Part shown: positions 23,571 to 33,944 of the stretch, piece after piece
Numbering within the stretch: the stretch's first letter is position 1
How the letters are laid out: every line of letters starts with the position of its first letter
Made by a program: the position numbers and the translations under genes
The notes under the pieces: model-generated
What the model was told of the DNA's origin: nothing
Databases searched by the model: none
Seen by the model: only the letters and a program-made list of their open reading frames with translations
Source of the DNA: Chrysogorgia sp. JL179-B06
Taxonomy: Eukaryota; Cnidaria; Anthozoa; Scleralcyonacea; Chrysogorgiidae
Direction: 5' to 3'
DNA: 64,000 bases
NCBI GenBank assembly: GCA_035772405.1
Contig: JAYKKM010000196.1
Location: 2,207,501-2,271,500 of the forward strand

Positions 23571-23611
<41 letters not shown>
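23571..23611. repeat. (AAT)n microsatellite
   Basis: About 41 bp of TAA repeats. Confidence 0.95.
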
Positions 23612-23615
<4 letters not shown>

Positions 23616-23900
23616 CCCAAAAAAACAGTGACATGATAGATTATTGACTGAGCATAAGGATCCGGGTAGAAAAACACCTCTGAAACTGCTAAACCTAAAT
23701 GCATTTCAGCTGGGAAATGTTTGTTTACTGTAGTTGCTATCCAGTGTGAATGTGCAACAACCCACCAGTATTGAGTAAAAATTGATGAAATGAATGGTGG
23801 AACATGGGTTTAGTTGACTTCATACTGCAGTACATGTTTGATGGCTTGAATATAGTCAAATAGACGTATATATAGGCAAACCTGACAAACACGCTTTACT

Positions 23901-23945
23901 TGACTCTGAAGATGACCGCCGCTGAGGCCGTCGAAACTTCAGTCA
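23901..23945 (+). ncRNA. Degenerate hammerhead ribozyme (Penelope terminal repeat)
   Basis: TGACT (stem I), CTGAAGA, a stem II of seven pairs with one mismatch (GACCGCC/GGCCGTC), GAAA and then CTTC, AGTCA (stem I partner). The pattern is a type I hammerhead in which the cleavage triplet is TTC where related sequences (7365) have GTC. Stem I pairs five of five. Confidence 0.5.
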
Positions 23946-23965
23946 CCAACAATAATCTTTCTCAA

Positions 23966-24048
23966 GATTCTTTCCCTGAAATACTATTCTATGCTAAAGA
24001 AAATCTAAAAAATGGGGGTGAATTCTCATGGTAGTGCCACTTTAAGAA
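23966..24048. repeat. MITE end fragment, inverted relative to 11708-11792
   Basis: Reverse complement starts TTAAAGTGGCACTACCATGA, so the tip abuts TTAA. Only this arm is seen. Confidence 0.45.
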
Positions 24049-25580
24049 TGTTAAGAATTACTAAATATATCTAAATATATAGTGCGTTTATATATAACCC
24101 AGTTCCAGACAATAAAAAGGTTAATCAAACACATTAATAACGCAGAAGTGAAACTGAACTCATCGCCTATAGTTTAGCCTTCTCCTTTCTCATCACATTT
24201 CTCATAAACGAGTAGAAATACAAGGGAATGGAAAAAAGTTTCTTTCATTATGATATTCAACATTAAAGGTTTTCATCGGATCTTTTACAACTGACTTTTA
24301 GATCGTGAACATTATTACATAGAAATAAATATGAAAGCTGCTAAGTTCTCAAAAGAGCTGGATATAATTTGAAAATGAGAAAGAAAAGAACTTCAATGTT
24401 TTGAAAAATACTTAACACCGTACGTATATTCATGGACGACGTTTCGGACGATGTGTCTTTCTGACCTGAAGAAGGACACATCGTCCGAAGCATTATTACA
24501 AAACCAGAGAGTTAAACAGCGTTAACATATATAAACTGAAGAAATAATTATACACCATGATTTTATTTTTCAATAATTGCAGCTTTTGTCACGAAACCTG
24601 GTAATCAATGATTGTGATTGATTCAGATAGTAGTTGCTTTTAGCTACAGCGACCGGCAGGCAGAGCAACGGAAATAACATTTTTGTCTTGAATTATTCAA
24701 AATTTATATATTCAAGTTGAATATACGAGATAAATTTTGGGGCACGCCCATGTTCATAGCTAACACCCACGTCTGGCTATGCCATTGATTGTTATCCTGG
24801 AAACCAATCAAACCATTACCACGAATTAAGGACAAAATGGCCGCCACACCTATTTTAGCAGTATTTTAGAAAATGTTATCCTATTTTAAACAGTGAGTTC
24901 ATAGATTGACAATTTTAAACGAAGTTTTTTAAAACGCATCATGCAAATTTTGCAACGTACTCTCGTTTACGAGATGAGTCAACGTCAGAGAATGTGAAAC
25001 ATTTATATACTCTCCAATGAAACAAGTGAATCTGGCAATTTCCAAAATTTTCTTTGTATTAAGCGACTTTAACGCGAAATCTCCAAATTGCATTTTGCAT
25101 ATAAGCGACTTTTGCATTAAAAACACGGATTTTCTTAAGCTTTAGGGAGCTGTCATTAATTCCACCCGGGAGGGGCAGAAGGAAAACTGAAAATTATTGT
25201 TAAAGTTTCGTGACCCAACCAAATTTCCCTGGATGGTTTCATGACCCAACTATACATTTTGTTTTTAGTTTCGTGGCCCAGCACACCTTAAATTCTAAAT
25301 TTTCATTCATACCGTCATACCGACAACACAGGAGTGCTGGGAACTGAGTAGTCTGCCATATAGAGCAACGAAAACAATCAACTTTGTTTTCAGCTGGGTT
25401 TTCACATTCCTGAACTGTTATAGTCTCGAACCATTGAAATCCAAACTAGATATACATGTGTAATGTTCTGGACTTCTACTTGAATATTATATTTAATAAA
25501 GAACAATATGAACTTGTTTACAGCCTTAGATATATTACTCGGTAGTCTTCGATAACAGTTCGATCAAGTAATGTGTCAAC
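24049..25580. other. Intronic or intergenic, mostly featureless
   Basis: AT-rich. At 24440-24500 two head-to-head pieces of a hammerhead-like Penelope terminal repeat lie back to back. Otherwise nothing recognised. Confidence 0.4.
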
Positions 25581-25581
25581 T

Positions 25582-25757
25582 CTCTCACCATGTGGTCACT
25601 GTTCTCTCTCAGCTTAGATCATGTGACTAGATTAATATATTAATATACTACAATTACCTACTCCTAAACTCTCTGACCATGTGGTCACTGTTCTCTCTCA
25701 GCTTAGATCATGTGACTAGATTAATATATTAATATACTACAATTACCTACTCCTAAA
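25582..25757. repeat. Tandem duplication, about 88-bp unit
   Basis: CCATGTGGTCACTGTTCTCT and the following 70 bases occur twice with a single base difference that I can see. Confidence 0.9.
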
Positions 25758-25782
25758 AATGTATCCACTCTAAAAAGTTTAA

Positions 25783-26125
25783 AGTACCTATAACTCCAAA
25801 TACAATATTACTGATTTAGATTCCACATGAAGTGAATATTTGAATGCCAAAATATTTTATGATATGAGTTTTGCATTGATGTTTTTACAGGTTTGTTTAT
25901 CGGAAGTGCTAATGAGTTTGACGTTATTTAGCTTTTGAATTAGGTCAAATTGCTTTAACAGTAGAATATTGTATCGAAATGATTGCCTTAAATGACGTCA
26001 CTTCATTAGCATATCAGACAAACAAACCTTTATAGAACATCAACACAAAACTCAAATCATTAAATATTTTGGTATTCAACTTTTCACTTCATGAAGAATA
26101 TATCAGTAATATTATACCTCAACTA
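25783..26125. mobile_element. Hairpin MITE, same family as 46327-46752
   Basis: Left tip next to TTAA (25779-25782) reads AGTACCTATAACTCC. Arms carry CACATGAAGTGAA, GCCAAAATATTTTATGAT and AACAAACCT as inverted copies. Right tip is worn. Confidence 0.65.
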
Positions 26126-26164
26126 TAAATTGTCCAATCAAAGAGCTAGATTTGTACCACGTGA

Positions 26165-26310
26165 CCAGTCAATTTAAACTCGAATTTCCCGCTTTAACCT
26201 CGAATTCCCTGCTGATGACGTTATCAGCGGGTAATTCGAGTTCGAATTCCCCGCTGATGACGTAATCAGCGGGTAATTCGAGTTCGAATACCCCGCTCGT
26301 ACCCAGTACT
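26165..26310. repeat. Short tandem repeats with palindromic core
   Basis: Two and a half copies of about 50 bp built on CCCCGCTGATGACGTAATCAG and GCGGGTAATTCGAGTTCGAAT. Each core is itself an inverted repeat. Confidence 0.7.
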
Positions 26311-26399
26311 CGTGCGTAAACCAAGACGAGCCTGTAAACAATGGAGGAACAACAAGACGTTTCAAGACAGCATTCAAGATTGTTTCGGTATAATATATC

Positions 26400-26500
26400 A
26401 TTTATAGACCCTCTCGGGATGATATATCCCTCGGGCTTCGCCCTCGGGATATTTCGTCGAATTCCCCTCGCTCCGGGTCTATAAATGATAAATATCGTAT
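26400..26500. repeat. Hairpin ATTTATAGACCC/GGGTCTATAAAT
   Basis: Inverted repeat enclosing CCCTCGGGCTTCGCCCTCGGG; immediately left of the next TTAA hairpin element. Confidence 0.6.
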
Positions 26501-26520
26501 TTGCGATCATGTACACTTAA

Positions 26521-27372
26521 AGGGATTTATTATTTATTTAAAATAATTCGTGATCGCTGATTGGCTAACAGCCAACGGTGTAATCGTCATATCAACTCAT
26601 TTCCCTACCAAATATGGAGTTGTAACGTCAATGGTGCAATATGAAAAACTAATATTGCACGCTATGACGTTTTTCCAACGATGCAGTTGTTAAATAGTTT
26701 ATAAAGTTAATCTTTTAAATAAATAATAAAACAATTATTGAATTCGGTTTTCGCATGATATAAAGAATTATCAAGGCCTCAGTTTGTGTTTTCCGCCTCA
26801 GCCTTCGGCAGATAACACAAACTTCGGCCTTGATAATTCTTCATATCATGCTCAACCTCATTCAATAATTGATAAATGGCAATACAAATTATTTTTGCCT
26901 TTCTGATAAACAAACTGTCATACGAGGGTAATCCAAGTAAACAAAACGACTCTTGTGCAAAACATCAGCACCACAAATAAAAATATTGTTATCCGCCATC
27001 TTGTTTTAATACCTTACACGTCACAAGTAGGGTAAACATGATGAAACTTTCCTATCTGGTACCTGAATTTATGTGGTACATTTTTAAAAGTATTGTGGTT
27101 CAATTGAGAAAGAAAAACATCTACAGAAATCAAGTTTTAGACCTATATACGTGAAATTATGACTGACTAAAGTTCTCACTTTACCCTGCTTCTGACGTCA
27201 CACGCATATCGAATAATTATCCAAGATGGCGGATCATGATGGAAAACAGTAATGTCTTTTATCGAAATTAGTGATGTTGTTTTGCACAAGAGTCGTTTTG
27301 TTTGCTTGGATTACCCTCGTATGACCGTTTGTTTATCAGAAAGGCAAAAATAATTTGTATTACCATATCCCT
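26521..27372. mobile_element. Hairpin MITE, TTAA duplication, with nested insert
   Basis: TTAA at 26517-26520 and 27373-27376; tips AGGGAT and ATCCCT. Arms share TACAAATTATTTTTGCCTTT, GATAAACAAAC and CGACTCTTGTGCAAAA. The left arm is split directly after its first bases by about 345 bp (26531-26875) that itself contains a hairpin (GAATTATCAAGGCC/GGCCTTGATAATTC). Confidence 0.75.
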
Positions 27373-27376
27373 TTAA

Positions 27377-28399
27377 ATTTGTCTTCTTGAGGGAAAACTA
27401 TATAAGTTATTTAGGGAGCGTTCATTATTTATGGCTGGGGTTGGTACCGAAGAGAATCAAATTTTTGGCAGTAAAATTTGTTTGTTGCACTATAAATATC
27501 GGGTGAAAAATTTTAAAACAAAAGAAATAAAATAATATAAATCAATGTTTAATGTGTATAGTTATAATAATAGTGATACAATATAAAACATAGAGATTGT
27601 TTGTTCAAAGACATTGTCAGGTAAAACCTCTTGTTAAATAATATTTTAGATTAGACATATTTTCATGTTTATAAACAGTAACACAAACTTGAACTTCCTT
27701 AGAATATTGTAATGATCTCATACTATATGAACCAATATTTAACACTATAAATATCGTATAAATATCTAAAGGTTATGATAAGAGCAAGGTTATGACATTC
27801 ATCATAAGGTTATGACAGTAGTCGAAGGGCGTATATACAAAAATTCAGTGTTTGAAATTAGTCAGTCGGCAGGTTCTCAGTCTTGACGGTGAACAAAACT
27901 TATCCCTCGACATTGAAGACTTTGGGCGACGTTTTCCTAGTACGGACCTGTTTGGTAAATAATATATTAATTGAAACAACAGTAATTTGGCTAAGTCGAT
28001 ATTGCTAATTTCACTTTTAGATGCTTTCGGTAATGTCGAATAATAATTTTAATAATTTATAATAATTTAATCATTTATATTGCGCAAATTTACACGAAAA
28101 TTATCAACTGCGCATTACAGAGTTATGTACTAAACTAATTTAGTTTAGCACATAACTTAATTTTCTATTTCTATAACTCTTTCAATATTGTTCTGTTAAT
28201 TTATTTTTCCATTTATGTAACATGTAATAATATATATATAGTAAATTAATATTGTATTAGTTAAGTTATTCAGGGCTCACATTGATAACAGTTCTGCTGA
28301 ACTGACGTGACTACCCTGATTAAACAAAGTTTGATTTGATTTTATTAATTACAGGCTTTAAAATTCTAAAACATAATAAGATACTAACTATATAAACAA
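27377..28399. other. AT-rich region, no gene seen
   Basis: Very AT-rich intronic or intergenic DNA. A TTGACGGTG...GGGCGACGTTTTC stretch near 27880-27950 may be another worn Penelope end. Nothing else recognised. Confidence 0.35.
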
Positions 28400-28560
28400 T
28401 CAATATTTATAAGCTAGCATAAAAAGATGAGTCTTCAAATGGCTCTTAAAAGTGTGAATAGAATCAATCTGTCTAAGGTCGCGTGGCGGTGCATTCCATA
28501 ACTAGGGAGCTGCAGCAGCAAAGGCTCTATCTCTTCACGTGACAACATTACATAGTCCAA
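28400..28560 (-). pseudogene. LINE 3' end fragment
   Basis: Minus strand reads RDRAFAAAAP, stop, LWNAPPRDLRQIDSIHTFKS, HLKTHLF and then a stop. This is the final block of CR1/L2-type LINE polymerases. The rest of the element is absent. Confidence 0.65.
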
Positions 28561-28708
28561 TTTCCGCGTACAAGGACCAAAAATTGACGATCTTTTTTAG
28601 CAAAAAGAAAATAGAAAAAAACTGAACCATCCTTAGTTTATAAAAATATCATCCACAATGCACTACGCCATTAATTGTGGCGATTTTTTATCTTGGTACA
28701 TGATGCGT

Positions 28709-28820
<112 letters not shown>

Positions 28821-28907
28821 CAATAGTTGCAGTCAGGCATGTTTCTTTTAAAAAATTTTAATATAAAATGTATATACAGTTGACTCTGACTAAAAAGGTT
28901 AAAAATG

Positions 28908-28941
28908 GACGTTTCGGTCAAGATACTATGACTTTCGTCAG
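28908..28941 (-). ncRNA. Degenerate hammerhead ribozyme (Penelope terminal repeat)
   Basis: Minus strand CTGACGA, then stem II GTCA/TGAC, GAAA and CGTC. The core boxes are intact but stem I pairs at only one position, so activity is doubtful. Confidence 0.45.
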
Positions 28942-28965
28942 CGATATAAAATAGTATAAAAATAA

Positions 28966-29093
<128 letters not shown>

Positions 29094-29889
29094 TTACCTA
29101 TAATATACCCAGAATCTTATCCCGGCATTACCACCATATATACAGAACTCGTGACTAGGCTCTCGGCAACGGCTTCCGTAGCTCAGTGGTCAGAGCACTG
29201 CACTAGCAATCGCAGGGTTGCGGGTTCAATTCCTACCGGGAGGCTGCTAAGTTGCATTTTTCGCAACTGGTCCCGGTTTGGTCTTAAAATGTATGTATTC
29301 CAACACTCGAAAGTTTCCTTCACCATAAATCCTTTCAACATGTAGTTTGATCGAGTGAAATGCCAAATATTACCTATAATATACCCAGAATCTTATCCCG
29401 GCATTACCACCATATATACAGAACTCGTGACTAGGCTCTCGGCAACGGCTTACGTAGCTCAGGTCAGAGCACTGCACTAGCAATCGCAGGGTAGTTGCAT
29501 TTTTCGCAACTGGTCCCGGTTTGGTCTTAAAATGTATGTATTCCAACACTCGACATTTTCCTTCACCATAAATCCTTTCAACATGTAGTTTGATCGAGTG
29601 AAATGCCAAATATTACCTATAATATACCCAGAATCTTATCCCGGCATTACCACCATATATACAGAACTCGTGACTAGGCTCTCGGCAACGGCTTCCGTAG
29701 CTCAGTGGTCAGAGCACTGCACTAGCAATCGCAGGGTCGCGGGTTCAATTCCTACCGGAAGGCCGCTAAGTTGCATTTTTCGCAACTGGTCCCGGTTTAG
29801 TCTTAAAATGTATGTATTCCAACACTCGAAATTTTCCTTCACCATAAATCCTTTCAACATGTAGTTTGATCGAGTGAAATGCCAAATAT
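29094..29889 (+). repeat. Three tandem copies of a tRNA-derived SINE
   Basis: Units at 29094-29369, 29370-29612 and 29613-29889 each begin TTACCTATAATATACCCAGA. Each has a tRNA-like head: CCGTAGCTCAGTGGTCAGAG (A box), then CGGGTTCAATTCCTACCGG (B box). The tail reads TTTTTCGCAACTGGTCCC ... TCACCATAAATCC ... GAGTGAAATGCC. The middle copy lost about 33 bp including the B box. TA runs flank the array on both sides. Tandem SINEs are unusual, since SINEs insert singly. Confidence 0.75.
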
Positions 29890-29914
29890 TACCTATATAT
29901 ATATATATATATAT

Positions 29915-29957
29915 CTACAGACACGTGTTTCGCTGTTCCACAGCTCATCAGTGTAGC
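29915..29957 (-). ncRNA. Hammerhead ribozyme, type I, intact core
   Basis: Minus strand, in order: CTACA (stem I), CTGATGA, GCTGT-GGA-ACAGC (stem II, five pairs), GAAA, CACGTG (self-complementary stem III without a loop), TC with the GTC cleavage site, then TGTAG (stem I partner, five of five pairs). All invariant core bases are present. A minimal stem III like this is typical of the hammerheads in Penelope-like element terminal repeats and plant retrozymes, which work best as dimers. The sequence upstream of it on the minus strand (30117-29958) is non-coding. Confidence 0.8.
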
Positions 29958-30113
29958 TTTGGTACGATCTAGATATGAGCACGAGATCTAATTATACACA
30001 AACGATTGCCGGTGACAACCGCTTGTGGTACAAACAGCGGTCATGCGCACATCCAGAGAGCGTGAAGCGGTGTAGGGCCAGAGTGCTCAAACTACCACAA
30101 GGGTAGTGAGCGT

Positions 30114-30116
<3 letters not shown>

Positions 30117-30190
<74 letters not shown>
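30117..30190. repeat. (TA)n microsatellite
   Basis: TA run between two Penelope terminal sequences. Confidence 0.95.
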
Positions 30191-30235
30191 GGCAAAGTGA
30201 AAAGGTGGTAAACTGCCAAGAATTTAGTGACGAGA

Positions 30236-30270
30236 TACTGACGTTTCGAGCGGAGCCCTTCATCAGAGTA
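30236..30270 (-). ncRNA. Hammerhead ribozyme in Penelope 3' terminal repeat
   Basis: Minus strand TACT (stem I), CTGATGA, an extra A, GGGC-TCC-GCTC (stem II, four pairs with one G-U), GAAA, CGTC, AGTA (stem I partner, four of four). Stem III is only the two-base ACGU palindrome, so self-cleavage would need a dimer. Confidence 0.6.
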
Positions 30271-30599
30271 AGACGAGATGAAATGAAATAAATAGGGCTT
30301 ATATATATATGCCAAAAGGGTGTCACAAGTAGAAAGTAGCCAATCAAATGCACGGGAGATAAACAAACTAATAATTAATGAGATGGGAAACGTTAGATCA
30401 TTTGCTATTTTTACAGTCGATCAGCAAGCAGACTGAGGGGGTGGGAGAAATGGCAGGTCCAATATTCAAGGGGATTAGGCGATAATATTAGCATAAGAAA
30501 CAAAAACTTGAAAAGGAATGAAAGTGCATACGCGAATAATAAAAAATAATAATAATAAAGGTTCCAAGCAAACTAAAATAACCAAAAACTAGTAGGAAA

Positions 30600-31334
30600 T
30601 TAAATAAAAGAAAAACGTTCGTTAAGACCAAGAGGATGTGTGGTGCCAAGTTTAAAAATGAGACGCTTCTCTTGTCGTTTGCGGTTAGCGTTACCACCTG
30701 AGATGGGAAGGATGGCGCAGACTTTCATGTTCGAAACCAAATGGTTGGAGCTGTTGAAATGGCGGGCTACAGGTTTGTCACCATCATTGATCCTCACGGA
30801 TCGAAGATGTTCAGCAAACCTGTCTGAAAGGCGTCGCCCAGTTTCACCGATGTAGATTTTAGGGCATTTATCGCAAGAAATTATGTTGGTGGACGTGCAT
30901 GAAAAAGCATGACGGATTGTGTGGTCGAATTTGGGGGCAGTAATAACTGTAGTGGGATTGAGAAAAGGGCATGTGTTACAGCGGGAACGGCCGCAAGAAA
31001 ATGTTCCCGCTGGTGCCGAGGTATTTTGTTTAAGGGCACTATGTACTAAGGAGTCACGAATGTTTTTATTACGGCGAAAAGATACCAAAGGGTTATCGGT
31101 GAAAATGGCTGACGTCTCAGGATCATTTTGTAAAATGTGAAAATTCCGATTAATAATATTTTTAACTTTAAAATTGAAAGGATGAAATGTTAGAACTAAA
31201 GGAATTTTATTGTTTGAAACTTGTTCCAAAGATGGTTCAAGGGCGTCTAAACGGGGGACGAGAAAAGCTTTCTGAACGGCGAGGTCTAAAAGGTTGGTAG
31301 GGTAACCACGTTGGACAAAAAAAGATCTGGACAA
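30600..31334 (-). pseudogene. Penelope-like polyprotein C-terminus with GIY-YIG endonuclease
   Basis: Open for about 244 codons. The first half (FFVQRGYPTNLLDLAVQKAF, LTFHPFNFKVKNIINRNFHI) is the region linking RT to endonuclease. CDKCPKIYIGETGRRLSDRFAEHLRS holds the GIY-YIG core as IYIG with the following Arg-rich helix, preceded by a CxxC zinc motif and CTSTNIISC. The C-terminus reads EKRLIFKLGTTHPLGLNERFSFI. The ORF has no in-frame stop, but the RT half is missing. Confidence 0.8.
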
Positions 31335-31524
31335 AAAAAATATGTATATAGTGGATCAGTAGCGATGTAGTAGATATGTATATTGCGGAACGTATTTCTA
31401 TAGCATATATGTATACTATATCCAGTACCGTATTAGTTTTCCTATATTATTCCGCTTTATACAAGTATAAAAAATATGCACATACTCTTAATTACAATAT
31501 TCATGATCTTCTGTCCTTTTTTAG

Positions 31525-31966
31525 CGTTTTGAGTGAGCCAGTGATAAACTCTACAACTATTGTTTCAAGAAAGCTAAAAGAACTTAACGAAAGTAAATTT
31601 GACGTACCATTGGTGGTCAAACAAGAGTTAGAAAAATCAGAGAAACTTCGGATAGATATTGCAGAGAAGGCCTCAGGAGCGTTAAACTATAATCTCAAGG
31701 ACTCCAAGTACACTGGTCTTGTATCTCTCGATGTTTCTGCCAGTGATTTTGAACAACAACAAAGAAAGATATTTAAAGAAAGAAAAACAAGTGAGAACCA
31801 AGACGAACCTGACATATTGAGCTGTATGTCGGACGATTTTCAATTTGAAAGCGCAAGTCTTTCGTGTCATTGCTCTACTGATGCTGATGCTGAACTAGAT
31901 TTGTTTATTCCAGCGACTAATAATGTGTTTAAATTGTATGAACATTCGGAATGTTGGAAAAGGTAG
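31525..31966 (+). CDS. Terminal exon, PPP1R35-like C-terminal domain
   Basis: Acceptor CTTTTTTAG|C opens 146 codons to a TAG. The text STTIVSRKLKELNESKFD, then EKSEKLRIDIAEKASGALNY, GLVSLDVS, a DILS acidic patch, and a last block ending FKLYEHSECWKR follows the order I remember for the conserved C-terminal domain of protein phosphatase 1 regulatory subunit 35, a centriole elongation factor. Match is from memory of the family pattern and needs a profile search. It lies between a Penelope relic and the hairpin cluster at 32150, and shows no frame damage, as expected for a host gene. Phase is compatible with the exon at 17797-17987, which would give a protein of about 210 residues. Confidence 0.55.
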
Positions 31967-32149
31967 CTATAATGCGATTGATCACTACAAAGATGTGTAT
32001 ATATCAACGAACCTATATATATAAATAAATAAATAGTTTGTATGTATAAAATTTGTGTATACATGCATGTATAATTTATATTAAATATATTTATATATTT
32101 AGTAGAAACTTACTGGTAGTCTAATTAACAATTACTATTAGATAACTAG

Positions 32150-32870
32150 CCTGTGTTTTCTATTTCACAATTAGACAACGAGTCGCTCATAGACAATGAG
32201 GACGAGTTGTCTAATTGTTTTAGTAGAAACAAATTAGTGGACCAAAACGAGAGTTTTCTGCCATTGTTTTTAGCGCGTTTCGCCATCATGGTCTATCACG
32301 AATAGACAACGGTTGAGTAGCCAATCAGAATGCAGCATTTGTATTGACCATGGTCAGTTTCTACTACTTTTCTGGTTGCTATTAATAGCTCAAAATGCGG
32401 ACAAACAAACCAAATTTGACTCACAAATGATTGCAAATGAGCTATTTTCTTTTGTTATGGCCGCAATAATTATGGGTAAAGCGTACAAGCATGACTACTG
32501 ACGTCATCTCTACAAAGTGCTATTAGACAACGAGCTTGAGTTTTCTATGAGCTGATAATTAACGAAGACGAAGTCTAGTTAACTATCGCTCATAGAAAAC
32601 GAAGGCGAGTTGTCTATAATTGTTTTAGTAAATGTTTTTCAACTAAAGTTCCTTAACTACAAACATCCTTGACCATAAAAGCAATTCTAAATGCATATTT
32701 CGATCGCCAACAACAAAGGTCTACTTTTAGGCTCAATTTTATGTTAATTTATGTATTTTACGTCTGTTGTGTCTGTTAATAAGACTTTAACTAAGAGCTG
32801 ATAGTCTACGAGACGAGTTGTTTATAGTTCATAGAAAACGAGGGCGAGTTGTCTAATTTTAGTAGATCTT
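32150..32870. repeat. Cluster of related hairpins ending in TTTTAGTA
   Basis: Three neighbouring blocks (near 32165-32225, 32520-32635 and 32790-32870) share GACAACGAG/CTCGTTGTC-type inverted text, CATAGAAAACGA and GGCGAGTTGTCTAATTG. Non-coding; repeated insertion or local duplication of one small element. Confidence 0.6.
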
Positions 32871-33060
32871 TTTCTGCTAAACACAAGCCACAACTGACTT
32901 CTAATGCATCTTTCGATTAATGCCAACGACAACGTTAGTCAGCCATTTTTCCTTAGCCTGTGTTGACTGTTGCTGTAAACAGACACAACAACAAAAATAC
33001 GTAAAACTCTTCTCAGTCAAATTAAAGTGCCTATGAAACGAAATTTTCGAACCTTTTTTT

Positions 33061-33210
33061 ATGGCGGATATTGAAAATTTAGACATTCTTGCCCGGCATG
33101 GTGTATTTAAAACGCGTTTTCAAGTACCACAACATTATTTGTTTTCATCACAAAAACGAGGGAAAATGCGAAATTTTATTTACAAATGGGGACAGAGGTC
33201 TGGGACCTAA
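33061..33210 (+). CDS. Short ORF inside the Kolobok left end, unknown
   Basis: ATG opens 49 codons (MADIENLDILARHGVFKTRF...) only 35 bases from the transposon tip. It is upstream of and parallel to the P2X7-like gene, from which it is separated by the MITE at 33245. No domain recognised. It could be the 5' part of that gene's transcript or chance. Confidence 0.25.
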   Translation: MADIENLDILARHGVFKTRFQVPQHYLFSSQKRGKMRNFIYKWGQRSGT

Positions 33211-33244
33211 TGTTGTAGCCGTGACGTCAGAGGTTTGCACTTAA

Positions 33245-33917
33245 GGTGGCTCCCTACTGTTTCTTGAAAGGTGGCAAAAATGCAAATTTCAATCTCGAAA
33301 AGTGCCCATGGATATTTCGGAAAAGATTGAAACTAAAGCTATGCATAGAATAACTTTCAGGGCATCAAATACTATTAATGGCTAAAGTGTTTCATCTGTT
33401 GCTATGACAACAATGACGTTTCAAAATGGCCGAAAATGAACATTTAATCTAATTTATTTCGCAAACGAGTCGGTGACCCCCGATTTTTTTTGCATTTAAA
33501 CATTTCTTTTAGTTTTATTAATAAATAGGCAGATTAAAAAAAAATTCTGTGGATCCAATTATTTTACACAAAAAAAATCATGTTTTTTTAGTTTTTTAAA
33601 AAATTGGATCCACAGAATTTTTTTTAAATTTGCCTGTTCATTAATTAAACTAAAAGAAATGTTTAAATGCAAAAAAAATTGGGGGTCACCGACTCGTTTG
33701 CGAAATAAATTAGATTAAATGTTCATTTTCGCCCATTTTGAAACGTCACTGTTGTCATAGCAACAGATGAAACACTTTAGCCATTAATAGTATTTGATGC
33801 CCTGAAAGTTATTCTATGCATAGCTTTAGTTTCAATCTTTTCCGAAATATCCATGGGCACTTTTCGAGATTGAAATTTGCATTTTTGCCACCTTTCAAGA
33901 AACAGTAGGGAGCCACC
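33245..33917. mobile_element. Long hairpin MITE, TTAA duplication
   Basis: TTAA at 33241-33244 and 33918-33921. Two arms of about 330 bp are nearly perfect complements (GGTGGCTCCCTACTGTTTCT at each tip) around a short centre at about 33580. The near-identity suggests a recent insertion. It sits between the Kolobok tip and the P2X7-like gene's start codon, 27 bp upstream of the ATG. Confidence 0.85.
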
Positions 33918-33944
33918 TTAAGTTGCAAATGAGTTGGTAAAAGA

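Larger units (their letters stand above)
30197..31340 (-). mobile_element. Penelope-like element, 5'-truncated
   Basis: Includes the C-terminal ORF at 31334-30600, about 260 bp of 3' sequence and a hammerhead at 30270-30236. No RT catalytic domain is present upstream, so the copy was truncated at its 5' end. Confidence 0.75.

Noticed and set aside
29170..29755. Three tRNA genes in the SINE array
   Set aside because: The anticodon arm does not fold to a five-pair stem and seven-base loop, the T-stem is poor, and the unit continues with a fixed SINE tail.
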